Counted from the first letter of the stretch, positions 32,898 to 41,740 are shown. The stretch: DNA of 64,000 bases from an uncultured Clostridia bacterium (GCA_944372345.1 CALVYT010000005.1:1-64000); one strand, 5' to 3'. Numbers and translations are program-made. The notes: a model not told the origin generated them from the sequence alone.

Positions 32898-33578
32898 TTA
32901 TTTTTCCGTAGCGTCGTCAAGAAGCGTCATCGGATCGACGTAATTACCGCTGCCGTCGAGTATTTCGAGGTGCAGATGCGCGCCCGCGTTCTGTTCGCTC
33001 GTCATACTGTCGGAAACGTATCCGATCGTGTCGCCCATAGCTACGGTCTGTCCCTCTTCGACGGGTATGTCGGCGGACAGCGACTTATACACTGCGGTAT
33101 AGCCGTCCGTCTGCGCGACGGTTACGGTATATCCGTCGCGGGTCGTATATCCGACGCTTTCGACCTCGCCGTCGTGTACGGACGCCACCGCGGTCCCCGC
33201 TTCGGCGGTGAAGTCGGCGCCGTTGTGCGTGGCGTACCATTGCAGCGTATCCGACCAGACGAGTTCTTCGAGGCTGCAAGCCGCGCCGAGCACGCAGTCG
33301 GAAAGAGGCAGGGAGTATTCGGGCACCGTTACCGTCGGTTCGTCGGGGTCGTCGGTATCGTCGGGGTCGTCGGTATCGTCGGGGTCGTCCGATTCGTCGG
33401 GCTTGTCCGTATCGTCCGGAATGTCGACCACGGTATTGCTGGGTCCGACGGGTTCGTCCACGCCGCGGAGACCGACGGCGAGCGATACCGCCACTATAAC
33501 GACGATCGCCGCCGTGATGCACGAGATCAGAGCTATATACAGCTTTTTGTTGATGGGTTTGCGTTCTTTGTTATCCAT
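32898..33578 (-). CDS. spoIIQ: M23 (LytM-type) peptidase, SpoIIQ-like
   Basis: A 226-residue bitopic protein: cytosolic start, one membrane helix (~15-36), an Asp/Pro-rich linker (~50-82, DDTDDPD repeats) and an M23 domain. The zinc ligands are intact: H118 and D122 in ATHNGADF, H203 in AHLHLEI with H201, so unlike Bacillus SpoIIQ it keeps the metal site, as clostridial SpoIIQ proteins do. SpoIIQ in the forespore membrane joins SpoIIIAH across the intermembrane space during engulfment. The SpoIIQ name is supported by a sigma-F-like promoter; a general cell-wall peptidase remains possible. Confidence 0.72.
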   Translation of the reverse strand: MDNKERKPINKKLYIALISCITAAIVVIVAVSLAVGLRGVDEPVGPSNTVVDIPDDTDKPDESDDPDDTDDPDDTDDPDEPTVTVPEYSLPLSDCVLGAACSLEELVWSDTLQWYATHNGADFTAEAGTAVASVHDGEVESVGYTTRDGYTVTVAQTDGYTAVYKSLSADIPVEEGQTVAMGDTIGYVSDSMTSEQNAGAHLHLEILDGSGNYVDPMTLLDDATEK

Positions 33579-33610
33579 TTTCAGGCGTTCCTCCGTTTCA
33601 TTTGTAAGCG

Positions 33611-33639
33611 GATTATTGCCGCCGCGGCGCAAAATATAC
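33611..33639 (-). promoter_or_regulatory. Sigma-F-like promoter of the SpoIIQ-like gene
   Basis: Minus strand GTATA (33639-33635), 14 bp, GGCAATAATC (33620-33611). This fits the forespore sigma-F pattern GYWTA / GGNRANAHTR at all but the last position; the spacer is one base short. Confidence 0.55.
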
Positions 33640-33657
33640 ATATTCCGTGAAAATCGT

Positions 33658-33686
33658 TTGCCATTTCTCCGCATTTATGCTATAAT
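33658..33686 (+). promoter_or_regulatory. Sigma-A promoter of citrate synthase
   Basis: TTGCCA (33658-33663), 17 bp, TATAAT (33681-33686); predicted start near 33693, giving a ~115-nt leader. Confidence 0.8.
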
Positions 33687-33731
33687 ATGCGGGTTACCGA
33701 TGATCGGAGGGCAAAGCGGCATGGCATAAAT

Positions 33732-33764
33732 TGCGAGCGTCACGAGAGTCCGTTCGCATTTTTT
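33732..33764 (+). promoter_or_regulatory. Terminator-like hairpin in the citrate synthase leader
   Basis: TGCGAGCG (33732-33739) / CGTTCGCA (33751-33758; one G-T pair), 11-nt loop, then six T (33759-33764). It lies between promoter and gene, about 45 nt before the start codon, as an attenuator would. No known riboswitch is recognised. Confidence 0.55.
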
Positions 33765-33809
33765 ATACGATACTACAAGCACGATAACTCAGAAAAGGAG
33801 GCAAGAACT

Positions 33810-35174
33810 ATGGCAATAAGCAGCGCAGACTCGCCGGAGATAAGACGGCTCACTTCGGTATGCAAGAACAATTCCACCATAGACTCACAGCTTTTTTCCG
33901 ACTATAAAGTATACCGCGGACTTCGCGCTCCCGACGGCAGGGGAGTTCTCACCGGACTGACGGAGATCTCCGACGTCATGGTGAACGTGGAAAAGGACGG
34001 CAAGGTGACCCCTTGCGCGGGCGAACTCTACTACCGCGGTTACAACGTGAAGGATATCGTCGCCGACGTGATAGGTCACGAGCGTTTCGGATTCGAGGAG
34101 ATAATATATCTGCTCCTGTTCGGCAAACTGCCCGACGAGACCGACCTTGCGAGCTTCAAGGATCTTCTCGGGTCTTACCGCAAGCTCCCGCAGGCGTTCT
34201 TCCGCGATATCATAATGAAGTCGCCCAGCGTGGACCTGATGAACAGTATGGCGCGCTCGGTGCTCACTCTGTATTCCTACGACGCTTCGGCGGACGATCT
34301 TTCGCTTTCCAACGTGCTCAATCAGTGTTTGTATCTGATCGCGACGTTCCCGATGCTCGCCGTATACAGCTACCAGGCATACGCGTATTACAAGTCGGAC
34401 AGCAACAGCTTTTTCATCCACGATCCCGACCCGTCGCTCAGCACGGCGGAGAATATCCTGCATATGCTGCGCATAGACAGCAAATACACCAACCTCGAAG
34501 CGCGCGTGCTCGACCTCGCCCTGATACTCCACGCGGAGCACGGCGGCGGCAATAACTCGACGTTCACGACGCGCCTCGTCACGAGCACGGGCACGGACAC
34601 TTATTCGGCGATCGCGGCGGCGATGGGCTCGCTCAAAGGACCCAAGCACGGCGGCGCGAATATCAAGGTGTGCCGTATGTTCGAGGACATCAAGTCGCAC
34701 GTCCAGAACTGGCAGGATAAGGACGAACTCCGCGCGTATCTGACGAAGATACTCGACAAGGAGGCGTTCGACGGCAGCGGGCTGATATACGGGCTCGGGC
34801 ACGCCGTCTATCAGATCTCCGACCCGCGCGCCGAAGTGTTCCGCAACAGCGTCGGCAAACTCTCGCGCGAAAAGGGCAGGGCGGACGAGTTCGCGCTTTA
34901 CAGCGCGATAGAGGAAGTGGGAGCGGATCTGCTCCGCGAGCGCCGCAAGACGGACAAGGGCGTATGCGCCAACGTCGACTTTTACAGCGGCTTCTGCTAT
35001 CAGATGCTCGGGCTCCCGATGGAGCTGTTCACCCCGATGTTCGCCGTGGCGCGTATCGTCGGGTGGAGCGCGCACCGTCTGGAAGAGCTGATAAATTCCA
35101 GCAAGATAATGCGCCCCGCATACAAGTACGTCGGCACGCACAAGGAATATTCGTCGCTGGAAAACAGGAAGTAA
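33810..35174 (+). CDS. gltA: Citrate synthase
   Basis: A 454-residue citrate synthase of the kind found in clostridia, condensing acetyl-CoA and oxaloacetate. The catalytic residues can be placed: His in SLKGPKHGGAN (~278), His in GLGHAVYQISDPRAE (~333) and Asp in NVDFYSGFCYQMLG (~390). The front part TEISDVM ... LYYRGYNVKDIV is also typical. AAAGGAGG lies 8 nt before ATG 33810. It is a single-gene unit with its own promoter, leader hairpin and terminator; 2-oxoglutarate supply for the nearby nitrogen genes is the likely role. Confidence 0.93.
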   Translation: MAISSADSPEIRRLTSVCKNNSTIDSQLFSDYKVYRGLRAPDGRGVLTGLTEISDVMVNVEKDGKVTPCAGELYYRGYNVKDIVADVIGHERFGFEEIIYLLLFGKLPDETDLASFKDLLGSYRKLPQAFFRDIIMKSPSVDLMNSMARSVLTLYSYDASADDLSLSNVLNQCLYLIATFPMLAVYSYQAYAYYKSDSNSFFIHDPDPSLSTAENILHMLRIDSKYTNLEARVLDLALILHAEHGGGNNSTFTTRLVTSTGTDTYSAIAAAMGSLKGPKHGGANIKVCRMFEDIKSHVQNWQDKDELRAYLTKILDKEAFDGSGLIYGLGHAVYQISDPRAEVFRNSVGKLSREKGRADEFALYSAIEEVGADLLRERRKTDKGVCANVDFYSGFCYQMLGLPMELFTPMFAVARIVGWSAHRLEELINSSKIMRPAYKYVGTHKEYSSLENRK

Positions 35175-35246
35175 AACGAAAAGCGTCCGTTTGTAGAACG
35201 GACGAAATGCAAAACGAAGTGCGGTGCGTTTGGAACGGGCGTACCA

Positions 35247-35286
35247 AAAAGAGCAAGGCGCGCCCCGCGGCGCGCCTTGCTCTTTT
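35247..35286. terminator. Bidirectional terminator between citrate synthase and the sensor kinase
   Basis: Fourteen-bp perfect stem GAGCAAGGCGCGCC (35251-35264) / GGCGCGCCTTGCTC (35269-35282), flanked by AAAA and TTTT. A smaller stem CGTCCGTT/AACGGACG lies before it (35184-35204). Confidence 0.9.
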
Positions 35287-35329
35287 GCGGCAGTAAATAT
35301 GTCGTTTTGAGCGCGGCGAAAGCCGCGGT

Positions 35330-36472
35330 TTACTGCGCCTTGCGGCTCTGCACGGGCGTTTTTTCGTCGTCCTTGCCCGTTTTGCCGTCGGCGTCGGGCA
35401 ATACGGTGGTGAAAGTCGAGCCTTTGCCGGGTTCGCTCTGCACCCTGATCTCGCCGCCGGCTATCTGCGCTATGCGTTTGACTATGCTCAGCCCTATGCC
35501 GTTGCCGGACACCGAGCGGGACGCGTCGCCCTGCCAGAACTTGTCGAAAATGTGCTTCTGCGTTTCCTCGTTCATTCCCGCGCCGCTGTCGCGCACGCTG
35601 ACGGAAACGCAGCCGCCGGAGGAGGAAACGGAGATCTCTATATTGCCGCCGTCGGGAGTGAATTTGACGGCGTTGCCTATGAGGTTCGTCCACATCTGCT
35701 GCATCAGATCCTCGTTGCCGTAATACATAACGTTCTCTCCCGAAAGCGACAGGTCGATGTTCTTCGCGTCCATTTCGCTCTGGAACATCAGCGCGCATTT
35801 GCGGAGCTGCTCGTCCAGCCTGTACGGTTTTTTCTCGTAGACCGTTTCCTGGTTTTCCAGCCGCGTGAGGTCGAGAGTGTTCTGCGCGAGCTGCGTCAGG
35901 CGATTGGATTCGGAGATGATTATGTCTATGTACTCCCGTTTTTCCTCTTCCGTCAGCCCGCCTTTTTTAAGCAGTTTGGCAAAGCCGTAGATAGAAGCTA
36001 TCGGCGTTTTGAACTCGTGCGAGAAGTCGGATATGAACGTCTCTTTAAGCGTTTCTATGGAGCGCAGCGAGCGCACCATCGCGTTGAACCCCGCGTTCAG
36101 ATCGTGCATATATCCCTCTTCGGAATCGGGGAGGGTCACGTCGAAGTCCCCGTTTTCCACCCGTTTCATCGCCGACTGGAACGTATTGAGCTCCTTGAAC
36201 GACAGACTGTAAAGCGCGACGGACAGCAGACAGCCGATGAGCGCGCTGACGATGATGAGTATGATTATGAGCAGCACGGGGCTGATCGCGGGGGCGCCTC
36301 CGTCGGGGGAGAAGCCCGTGTAATAGAATATGCCCATCAGCGTCAGAGCCACGGTGAGCGTGACGAGCATGAGCACGAACATATACGACACTATGCGGAA
36401 CGTCAGCGAATTGAATTTGCGCCTGAGTCCGAGAGGTCTGCCTTTCGCGCGTTTCTTATCCGTTCTTTTCAT
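35330..36472 (-). CDS. Two-component sensor histidine kinase (HAMP-HisKA-HATPase)
   Basis: A 380-residue membrane kinase. Two membrane helices (~27-50 and ~64-90) enclose only a short outer loop, so sensing is probably within or near the membrane. HAMP (~90-140) is followed by the H-box SDFSHEFKTPIASIYGF (phosphorylated His ~151), N-box QQMWTNLIGNAVKFTP, and G-boxes SVRDSGAGM and GNGIGLSIVKRIAQ. Its start overlaps the response regulator by 17 bases, so the pair is cotranscribed. The signal is not known. Confidence 0.93.
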   Translation of the reverse strand: MKRTDKKRAKGRPLGLRRKFNSLTFRIVSYMFVLMLVTLTVALTLMGIFYYTGFSPDGGAPAISPVLLIIILIIVSALIGCLLSVALYSLSFKELNTFQSAMKRVENGDFDVTLPDSEEGYMHDLNAGFNAMVRSLRSIETLKETFISDFSHEFKTPIASIYGFAKLLKKGGLTEEEKREYIDIIISESNRLTQLAQNTLDLTRLENQETVYEKKPYRLDEQLRKCALMFQSEMDAKNIDLSLSGENVMYYGNEDLMQQMWTNLIGNAVKFTPDGGNIEISVSSSGGCVSVSVRDSGAGMNEETQKHIFDKFWQGDASRSVSGNGIGLSIVKRIAQIAGGEIRVQSEPGKGSTFTTVLPDADGKTGKDDEKTPVQSRKAQ

Positions 36473-37139
36473 TTTTTCTGACCGCCTTGAATCCTATGCC
36501 GCGCACCGTGACGATCTCGAAATCCACGTTGTTTTCAAAACGGTTGCGCAGTCTGTTTATATGCACGTTGAGCGTATTGTCCGACTCGTTCTCGAATCCC
36601 CATATCTCGTCGAGGAGCTGGTATTTTGTGAATATCTGCCCGGGATAGGAGAGCAGCTTATACAGCAGATAGAACTCCTTTTTGGGCAGGGAGAACGAGC
36701 CGTCGGGCGTATCGACGGTGAGGCTGTCGTAGTGCAGCACCGTCGAGCCTATTTCCAGCCTGCGTTCGGAAACTATCTTGCTCCGCCGAAGCAGCGCCTT
36801 TATGCGCAGCAGCATCTCCTCCTCGTCCACGGGCTTGGTCATATAGTCGTCTATCCCGACGAGGAACCCCGTGCGCTTGTCCTCTCTTTCGGACTTGGCG
36901 GTGATCATCAGGATGGGCATTTCGCTGCCGCCCTGGCGGAGCACGTCCGTCAGTTCGTAGCCGTCCATAACGGGCATCATCACGTCGAGTATCATCAGGT
37001 CGACGTGCTCTCTCCCGAGGACTTCGAGAGCCTCTTCGCCGTTGCCCGCGGTCAGCGTCGTATATCCGCTGCCGCGCAGTATGGCGGAGTACAGCTTTTG
37101 CAGATTTTCATTGTCTTCGACTATGAGTATCTTGAACAT
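36456..37139 (-). CDS. OmpR/PhoB family response regulator
   Basis: A 227-residue regulator: receiver domain (~1-120) with acidic pocket EDN near the start, phospho-acceptor Asp in LMILDVMMPVMDGYE (~52) and Lys in DDYMTKPVD (~102); winged-helix DNA-binding domain (~130-225) ending NVHINRLRNRFE ... VRGIGFKAV. It lies divergent from the GH3-like gene, so that gene is a plausible target. The -10 box ends 6 nt before the start codon (leaderless) and TTAAT direct repeats 11 bp apart (37162, 37173) may be its own binding sites. Confidence 0.94.
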   Translation of the reverse strand: MFKILIVEDNENLQKLYSAILRGSGYTTLTAGNGEEALEVLGREHVDLMILDVMMPVMDGYELTDVLRQGGSEMPILMITAKSEREDKRTGFLVGIDDYMTKPVDEEEMLLRIKALLRRSKIVSERRLEIGSTVLHYDSLTVDTPDGSFSLPKKEFYLLYKLLSYPGQIFTKYQLLDEIWGFENESDNTLNVHINRLRNRFENNVDFEIVTVRGIGFKAVRKNEKNG

Positions 37140-37145
37140 ACCGTT

Positions 37146-37176
37146 ATTATAACATATATTTTTAATTTTGTGTTAA
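37146..37176 (-). promoter_or_regulatory. Promoter of the two-component operon
   Basis: Minus strand TTAACA (37176-37171), 19 bp, TATAAT (37151-37146). The start codon (37139) follows after AACGGT. Confidence 0.6.
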
Positions 37177-37246
37177 TCAAAACGAAAAAATTTCCGTTAA
37201 ATTTTCGTTCGGGCGGGAAAACCCGCCGCCTTTTCCGCCGCCGCCC

Positions 37247-37275
37247 TTGACATACCCGCCGCTTTATGGTATTAT
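37247..37275 (+). promoter_or_regulatory. Sigma-A promoter of the GH3-like gene
   Basis: TTGACA (37247-37252), 17 bp, TATTAT (37270-37275). Confidence 0.85.
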
Positions 37276-37297
37276 TTACTCGGTCGGAGGGCGGCGA

Positions 37298-40270
37298 ATG
37301 AAGAGATTATCCGTCAAAAAGACAATAACCCTGTGCGCGGTGAGCGGAGTGCTCATCGCCTGTATCGTCGTCAGCGCGGTGCTCACGACGGTATACAAGC
37401 AGGCTATCTCCGATTATTTCGGGCAGGAAACGTCGCGTATCGTCAATCCCGGCGACCCGATATACACGAGCGACTTTTCGTCTGACGCCAAACGCCGCAT
37501 ACACGCCGAAGCGGTGTGCCGCGATATCGAGGCGGAGGGCATAGTCCTGCTTAAAAACGGCGACGTGCAGACGGAGAACGGCTCCGCGCCGTCCCTGCCG
37601 CTCGCCAAGTGCGCGCGCGTCAGCGTGTTCGGCGTCGGAGCGAGGGACTTCCTTTACGGCGGCACGGTATCGGATACGGCGTCCGTTTCCGACCCCGTGA
37701 CGTTTTACCGCGCTCTCGTAGAATCGGGATTTTACGTCAATCCGACGCTGCGCGATTTTTATTCGTCGGGCGCGGGCAGGAATTACGGCAGGAAGGTCAC
37801 GCAGTATCCCGCCGATCTCGACATAGGCGAAGTGCCCGTCGGAGAGTATTTCGCCGACGGCGGGCTTGCGGCAAGCTATAACGAATTTTCCGACGCGGCG
37901 ATAGTCGTTATCGGCAGGAGCGGGCTGGACGGCTACGACGTGCCGCAGGAAATGCGCGATTACCGCGCGCTCGACGACAACGAGCTCGCGCTCCTTTCCT
38001 ATGTGAACGATAATTTCGACAACGTGGTGCTTGTGATCAATTCCGCCGAGCCGATGATGATCGGGGAAGCGGAGGCGGATTCCGTGCTCTGGGTGGGCAA
38101 TCCCGGCACGACGGGCGCGCGCGCGATAGGGTATGTGCTCAACGGCTACGTATCTCCGTCGGGGCGGCTCACCGACACCTGGGCTTACGACCAATCGTCC
38201 GCGCCGTCCTCCGTCAATACGGGAACGTTCCGTTTCGACTGGCCGGTCTCGGGCGCGCCGAACGCGGACGACTCGGACCATTACGTCGTGCTCGCAGAGG
38301 GCGTGTACGTCGGTTACCGCTATTACGAAACGAGATACGAGGACTACGTTCTCGAAGCCGGCGACCCCGGCGGGTACGACTACGGGCAGACCGTGATATA
38401 TCCGTTCGGGCATGGGCTGAGTTATACGGAATTTGAATATTCCGCGGTGGACGTGACCCCGTCCGCCGACGGGTATGTCGTTTCGCTCATCGTCGCCAAC
38501 GTCGGGAACGCCGCGGGGAAGGAAGCGGTGCAGATATATATGCAGGCGCCGTACGACGCGGAGTCGGGCGTCGAACGCCCCTCCGTCGAGCTCGTCGGTT
38601 TTGCCAAAACGGAAACATTGCAGCCGGGCGGAGGCGAGGACGGCAGGGCGGCGGTGACGGTCAGCGTTCCGCGTTCCGCACTCGAAGTCTACGACTCGTC
38701 GGCTCGCGGCGGCGAGGGCGCGCACGTCATACAGGGCGGCGAATATTATTTCACGGCTGCGCCCGACGCGCACGCCGCGGTCAACAATATACTCGCATAC
38801 AAAGCCGCAAACGGCTCGGAGTTCGACTCTTCGCGCGCGGACGCTTCGTATGCCGAAGCGGACGCCGCTCTCGTCGGCTCCGTAACGATAGCGGGCGACG
38901 CGGAAGACACGGACGCTCCTACGGATGCGCAGGCGGAGCAGGCGGATGAGGATACGGACAGCGGCTCCGAAAGCGCGCCGCAGGAGCCGGAAGAGGGCAA
39001 TAAGTTCACCGAGGCGGACATAAGGACTTACGACGAAGGATTCGAATATCTTTCGCGTTCGGACTGGGCGGGGACTTATCCGACGGAGGCGTATGCGGGA
39101 GGCTCGTGGCTCGCGAGCGCGGAGCTTGCGGAGAACATGGCTGTCGATACGTCGTATATGGAAAGCGGCCCGGCGGGAGCCGACTCCGTCGCGCCCGCGG
39201 GAGATCTGAAAGCGTTCGATCTGATCGAGGCGGAATACGGCGACGAGCGGTTCTCCGAGCTTGCGGCGATGATGTCGCGCTCGGAAAAGGCGGAGTTCGT
39301 GCATATGGGCGGCTATACGATAAACGGCGTGGAAAAGATCTCGATGCCGTCGGCGAGCTGCCGCGACGGAGCGACGGGAGTCAGCGGCGCGGGAGTAGGG
39401 TCGTATTCCCCCGAAACGTCGTACCCGACGCCGTCCGTAGTCGCCGCGACGTGGAACACGGAACGCGCCGAGCAGCTCGGCGTATGCCTGTCCGAGGACT
39501 CGCTCGGGCTGGACGTCAGCGGAGTGTTTTTGCAGTCGTTCGGTCTGCGCCGCAGCCTGAATGCGGGCGGCGGGCACAGGTCGTTCGGCGAAGACCCGCT
39601 GCTTTCCGGCGTTATAGGCGCGGCGGAAGTGCGCGGCATCCGCACTAAGATGAGCTTTGCGGTCATAGGCGATCTCGCGTTCTCCGTTCAGCTCGATCAC
39701 GCCCGCGGGCTTGCCGTGTTCGGCAGCGAACAGGCGTTCAGGGATATTTATCTGCGTCCGTTCGAGATCGCGGTGAAAGAGGGAGACGCGGGCGCGGTGA
39801 TACAGTCCGCTTCTCGCGTCGGCACGCGCTGGGTAGGCGCGCACTCGGGGCTGATGACGGATATACTCCGCAGCGAATGGGGTTTCGAGGGAATGACTAT
39901 GACTTCGCGCGACAGCCGCGGCGGGCTGATGGATATAGCGTCGGGCTTGTGCGCGGGGACGGATATGTGGTTCAACAGCAGCGCGGCGGTGTTCCTGCTG
40001 ACGGGCGAGCAGCTCGGTTGCTCGGCTGTCGCGGACGCGCTCACGCGCGCGGCTTATAACGTCGTATACACGGTCGTTACGTCCAACGCGATGAACGGGA
40101 TGACGGAGAACTCGGGAGTTGAGGAAGGCATAATACCGCCGTGGCAGATCGTGTATATCGTCATAGCGTCGTTAGTGGCTGCGGGCGCGGCAGTGATGCT
40201 GCTTATTGTCGTGATAAACCGCATAGCGACGAGGAAAAAACATCCCGAAACGACGGTCGCCGTCGGGTGA
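37298..40270 (+). CDS. Membrane-anchored, circularly permuted GH3-family protein with a degenerate active site
   Basis: A 990-residue protein with a membrane helix at each end (~9-34 and ~945-970). Between them the glycoside hydrolase 3 domains occur in swapped order: C-terminal alpha/beta domain first (~55-360, e.g. VLWVGNPGTTGARA, SPSGRLTDTW, YPFGHGLSYTEFEY), FnIII-like domain (~370-490), acidic linker (~560-600), then the barrel domain (~640-925). In the barrel the nucleophile position of the usual GFxGxVxxD motif is Ser870 (GFEGMTMTSRD) and the usual KHF motif reads GDL, so catalysis by the standard mechanism is doubtful. Start ATG 37298 follows GGAGG. Confidence 0.82.
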   Translation: MKRLSVKKTITLCAVSGVLIACIVVSAVLTTVYKQAISDYFGQETSRIVNPGDPIYTSDFSSDAKRRIHAEAVCRDIEAEGIVLLKNGDVQTENGSAPSLPLAKCARVSVFGVGARDFLYGGTVSDTASVSDPVTFYRALVESGFYVNPTLRDFYSSGAGRNYGRKVTQYPADLDIGEVPVGEYFADGGLAASYNEFSDAAIVVIGRSGLDGYDVPQEMRDYRALDDNELALLSYVNDNFDNVVLVINSAEPMMIGEAEADSVLWVGNPGTTGARAIGYVLNGYVSPSGRLTDTWAYDQSSAPSSVNTGTFRFDWPVSGAPNADDSDHYVVLAEGVYVGYRYYETRYEDYVLEAGDPGGYDYGQTVIYPFGHGLSYTEFEYSAVDVTPSADGYVVSLIVANVGNAAGKEAVQIYMQAPYDAESGVERPSVELVGFAKTETLQPGGGEDGRAAVTVSVPRSALEVYDSSARGGEGAHVIQGGEYYFTAAPDAHAAVNNILAYKAANGSEFDSSRADASYAEADAALVGSVTIAGDAEDTDAPTDAQAEQADEDTDSGSESAPQEPEEGNKFTEADIRTYDEGFEYLSRSDWAGTYPTEAYAGGSWLASAELAENMAVDTSYMESGPAGADSVAPAGDLKAFDLIEAEYGDERFSELAAMMSRSEKAEFVHMGGYTINGVEKISMPSASCRDGATGVSGAGVGSYSPETSYPTPSVVAATWNTERAEQLGVCLSEDSLGLDVSGVFLQSFGLRRSLNAGGGHRSFGEDPLLSGVIGAAEVRGIRTKMSFAVIGDLAFSVQLDHARGLAVFGSEQAFRDIYLRPFEIAVKEGDAGAVIQSASRVGTRWVGAHSGLMTDILRSEWGFEGMTMTSRDSRGGLMDIASGLCAGTDMWFNSSAAVFLLTGEQLGCSAVADALTRAAYNVVYTVVTSNAMNGMTENSGVEEGIIPPWQIVYIVIASLVAAGAAVMLLIVVINRIATRKKHPETTVAVG

Positions 40271-40286
40271 TGTAACAGGTATGGTC

Positions 40287-40319
40287 AAAAATGCGCGCGG
40301 GTGCTCCCGCGCGCATTTT
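40287..40319. terminator. Bidirectional terminator between the GH3-like gene and clcA
   Basis: ATGCGCGCGGG (40291-40301) / CCCGCGCGCAT (40306-40316) with flanking A- and T-tracts. Confidence 0.85.
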
Positions 40320-40339
40320 CGCATATTGTTATCGGATTT

Positions 40340-41734
40340 TTATCGGAGCCGCGCTTTGCCGCCGGGAAAGACGTAACCGACGAGCAGCGCGTCGTACAGC
40401 GGACGGACGCGCATAAGCGACGACAGCAGGTACGCCGTCGCGACAGCCGCCGCAGTCGGCAGGAGCAGCGCGAAGTTATAGCTGCCCGTCAGTTCGAATA
40501 TCATTACGGCGGAAGTCACCGGAGCTTTGACGACGGCGGAGAAAAACGCCGCGACGAACAGCATCACGACCGTGTCCGAATACGCCGCGGGCATTCCCGC
40601 CGCGGCTGCGGCCTGTGCGGCGAGCGCGCCCGCGCACGCGCCGATCGCGAGCATGGGCACGAACGCGCCGCAGGGGACTCCCGCGCCTATATTGCACGCC
40701 GTCGCCGCAAATTTCATCACGAGCAGGACGGCGAGCGCGACGGCGAGAGGGGACGCGAAATTGAGCGCGGCACTCATTTCTTGCGTACCGCCCGAAGTTC
40801 CGACCGCCTGAACGAGGGAGTGCCCTCCGCCCATAACGAGCAGCGAGATCATACCCAGCGCGCCTGCGAGCAGGAAGGGGACGGTCATCCGCCCCGCGCC
40901 TTTGAGGAACGTCAGTTTCCCGAGCAGTTTTTTCAGCGCGAATACGGACGCGTAAAACGCCGCGCCGAGCGCAGCCGCAAGTACGGCTACGGCGAGAGCC
41001 GCTCCGAGCATTGCGAAGATCTCCGCGAACGTGTCCGCCGCCGTCAGGTCGTAGGCGGAGAACGTCGGAGCGAACGGCGCGATCTCGGGATCGGCGAGCG
41101 ATATGAGCTTGCGCAGACCTCCGCGCACGACGAGCGCGGAAACTACGGCAATCAGCGCGGAAACGACGACGGACGGGTCGATCTTTTTCTTTGCTTCTTC
41201 GGCGGCAAACAGCACCCCCGTCAGCGGCGCGTTGAATGCGACGGCAAGCCCCGCGCCAGCGCCGGCCGCGACGAGCGCGCCGCGGTTGCGTTTGTCGGCT
41301 CCGGACAGGTCGGCTGCGCATTCTCCGAAACAGCCGCCCATCAGCACGCTCGGTCCCTCCGTGCCCGCGCCCAGTCCGAGGAACACGGCGGCGAGCGACG
41401 CGGCGAACATGGTGCACAGAGCCGAATACCATTTGAGTCGGAACAGCCCGCGCGCCGCGCCCTCCGCCTGCGGCACTCCGCTGCCCCGCGCCATAGGAAC
41501 GAAGCGCACCGCGGTGCCGATCGCTATCGCGGTAAGCAGCAGCGCGGCAAGCAGCAGCGGAATGAAATACGGGCGCGCGAATATCTCCGCATACAGCGAA
41601 ACGGAACACGACTCGCCGTAGTGCGCGAGCACCGTATACAGCGTGACGACTACGCCCGCCTCCGCTCCCGTAAGCAGCGAGAACAGCGCGAGCACGGATA
41701 AGTCTGCTATTTTACGTTTGACCTGCGCTCTCAT
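40340..41734 (-). CDS. clcA: ClC family chloride channel/antiporter
   Basis: A 464-residue membrane protein with the three ClC filter motifs: GSGVPQ (~84-89), GAGTEGPSV (~120-128) with the external gating Glu, and GVPCGAFVP (~365-373). A Glu pair in PLTGVLFAAEEAK fits the internal proton glutamate of Cl-/H+ exchangers, so an antiporter is more likely than a channel. No C-terminal CBS or TrkA domain. No ribosome binding site: -10 TAAAAT ends 6 nt before ATG 41734. Confidence 0.93.
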   Translation of the reverse strand: MRAQVKRKIADLSVLALFSLLTGAEAGVVVTLYTVLAHYGESCSVSLYAEIFARPYFIPLLLAALLLTAIAIGTAVRFVPMARGSGVPQAEGAARGLFRLKWYSALCTMFAASLAAVFLGLGAGTEGPSVLMGGCFGECAADLSGADKRNRGALVAAGAGAGLAVAFNAPLTGVLFAAEEAKKKIDPSVVVSALIAVVSALVVRGGLRKLISLADPEIAPFAPTFSAYDLTAADTFAEIFAMLGAALAVAVLAAALGAAFYASVFALKKLLGKLTFLKGAGRMTVPFLLAGALGMISLLVMGGGHSLVQAVGTSGGTQEMSAALNFASPLAVALAVLLVMKFAATACNIGAGVPCGAFVPMLAIGACAGALAAQAAAAAGMPAAYSDTVVMLFVAAFFSAVVKAPVTSAVMIFELTGSYNFALLLPTAAAVATAYLLSSLMRVRPLYDALLVGYVFPGGKARLR

Positions 41735-41740
41735 ACCGTT

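Noticed and set aside
33687-33809. In-frame N-terminal extension of citrate synthase, or a short leader peptide
   Set aside because: The extension starts at the promoter and passes through the leader hairpin; ATG 33810 has a strong ribosome binding site and a normal family start. Short leader frames are too weak to call.
37307-39844. Long minus-strand open frame (about 845 codons) opposite the GH3-like gene
   Set aside because: Arg/His/Val-rich translation typical of an antisense frame at high GC; the plus strand has clear GH3 domains, a promoter and a ribosome binding site.
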